Assembly: GCA_017958585.1 (NCBI GenBank)
Contig: JAGDCK010000126.1
Location: 1-7,571, forward strand
Direction of reading: 5' to 3'
Source: Lachnospiraceae bacterium
Lineage (GTDB): Bacteria; Bacillota; Clostridia; Lachnospirales; Lachnospiraceae
DNA length: 7,571 bases
In this document: piece after piece, positions 7,010-7,571 of the stretch
Layout of the letters: the number at the start of each line of letters is the position of its first letter
Numbering within the stretch: the stretch's first letter is position 1
Notes under the pieces: generated by a model
The model's input: only the letters and a program-made list of their open reading frames with translations
Database searches by the model: none
Told to the model about the DNA's origin: nothing
Made by a program: the position numbers and the translations under genes

Positions 7010-7121
7010 GTAAAAGCGGGGGGCTGTAGGGATGCCACCAAGCGAGTTCCGCAGACGCGAGGTTTTCCGCGGCGAGGACTGTCTGAGCGACTGGCGCCCT
7101 GCAGACAGGACCCGCTTTTAC
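7010..7121 (+). repeat. Palindromic element, long copy B
   Basis: A 112-bp element bounded by a perfect 11-bp inverted repeat, GTAAAAGCGGG (7010-7020) with CCCGCTTTTAC (7111-7121). After an asymmetric internal loop, CTGTAGGGaTGCCA (7024-7037, lower case bulged) pairs with TGGCGCCCTGCAG (7092-7104) over 13 bp with G-U pairs. The central part can form CAGAC (7052-7056) with GTCTG (7081-7085) around an inner stem. A competing pairing, CTGTCTG (7079-7085) with CAGACAG (7102-7108), would break the second stem. It shares both ends with copy A, 23 bp upstream. No ORF or transposase is present. The outer stem is followed by only four T, so it would be at best a weak terminator. Confidence 0.8.
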
Positions 7122-7158
7122 AGTACTGTCGGGTAAAATAATGAAAAGGAGTTTTAAT

Positions 7159-7571
7159 ATGACCGAATCAGAAAAACTTATAGAGCAGGCAGAGCAGGAC
7201 CTGCTTCATACATATAATCGATATCAGATCGTGATGGAAAAGGGTGACGGAGTTTACCTCTACGATCACGAAGGCAAAAAATACCTGGACTTTGTGGCAG
7301 GTATAGCAGTTTTTGCACTTGGATACAATAATAAAGAATACAACGACGCACTTAAAAATCAGATAGACAAGATACTTCATACTTCAAACTATTATTATAA
7401 TGTGCCTGCCATAAATGCAGCCCACAAATTAAAAGCAGCATCAGGCATGGACAGAGTATTTTTTACAAACTCCGGAGCAGAGGCTTTGGAGGGCGCCATA
7501 AAGACCGCAAGAAAATATGCTTTTTTAAAGGATCATTCAACGGATCATGAGATAATCGCCATGAATCATTC
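7159..7571 (+). CDS. argD: Acetylornithine aminotransferase (5' part; cut by window edge)
   Basis: PLP-dependent class III aminotransferase that converts N-acetylglutamate 5-semialdehyde to N-acetylornithine using glutamate. The first 137 codons are present, about a third of the usual ~400. AAAAGGAG (7144-7151) lies 7 bp before the ATG. Family features: the N-terminal YDHEGKKYLDFVAGIAVFAL (35-54); the region LHTSNYYYN (73-81); and TNSGAEALEGAIKTAR (103-118), whose SGAEA (105-109) contacts the PLP phosphate. The catalytic lysine is beyond the edge. Placed after argCJB, argD is much more likely than other class III aminotransferases, although related enzymes for ornithine or 4-aminobutyrate share these motifs. 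It is separated from argB by 256 bp and may be read through from the argC promoter. Confidence 0.94.
   Translation, partial: MTESEKLIEQAEQDLLHTYNRYQIVMEKGDGVYLYDHEGKKYLDFVAGIAVFALGYNNKEYNDALKNQIDKILHTSNYYYNVPAINAAHKLKAASGMDRVFFTNSGAEALEGAIKTARKYAFLKDHSTDHEIIAMNH

Larger units (their letters stand above)
6903..7158. other. argB-argD gap holding two palindromic elements
   Basis: This 256-bp stretch has no convincing ORF and breaks an otherwise very compact operon. It holds a short element (6925-6996), a longer related element (7010-7121), a 10-bp perfect palindrome ACAGTACTGT at 7120-7129, and the argD ribosome binding site. TAAAAT at 7134-7139 resembles a -10, but no -35 lies at the right distance, so an argD-specific promoter is not supported. 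The elements are visibly richer in G+C than the surrounding spacer. Confidence 0.8.

Noticed and set aside
7010..7121. T-box leader or guanidine (ykkC) riboswitch
   Set aside because: Fragments such as AGGGATGCCACC and GGACTGTCTGAG superficially resemble those cores, but the T-box antiterminator sequence and the ykkC conserved segments are not present in order.
6931..7121. CRISPR array
   Set aside because: There are only two related units of unequal length with internal homology and terminal inverted repeats; no regular repeat-spacer pattern exists.

Overview
The window looks like chromosomal DNA of a low-to-mid GC anaerobic Firmicute, most likely a Lachnospiraceae member (Butyrivibrio/Roseburia-like). 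This is inferred from protein family resemblance, the argC-(GNAT)-argJ-argB-argD order and the strong AGGAG-type ribosome binding sites; no rRNA or other taxonomic marker is present.

Layout: (1) On the minus strand, bases 1-1567 hold the N-terminal 522 codons of a membrane-bound methyl-accepting chemotaxis protein whose C-terminus lies outside the window. (2) A 230-bp AT-rich divergent spacer follows, with a good extended -10 promoter for the chemotaxis gene. (3) A lone galactokinase-family gene (1798-3090, plus strand) ends in a clear intrinsic terminator. (4) A 153-bp spacer carries the arginine operon promoter, overlapped by two ARG-box-like sequences about two helical turns apart. (5) The arginine biosynthesis operon runs argC, a small GNAT acetyltransferase gene, argJ and argB, with gaps of 8 to 14 bp. 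(6) A 256-bp gap without a gene contains two related palindromic elements, one a shorter version of the other. (7) argD begins at 7159 and runs off the right edge.

Functionally, ArgJ, ArgB, ArgC and ArgD form the cyclic acetylated route from glutamate to ornithine. ArgJ recycles the acetyl group from acetylornithine to glutamate. ArgB phosphorylates N-acetylglutamate, ArgC reduces the acyl phosphate to the semialdehyde, and ArgD transaminates it to acetylornithine. The embedded GNAT may supply or modify an acetylated intermediate, but its substrate is unknown. The window is mostly ordinary metabolism. The least explained parts are the paired palindromic elements before argD, the GNAT inside the operon, the candidate ArgR operator pair and the altered sugar-binding motif of the galactokinase.
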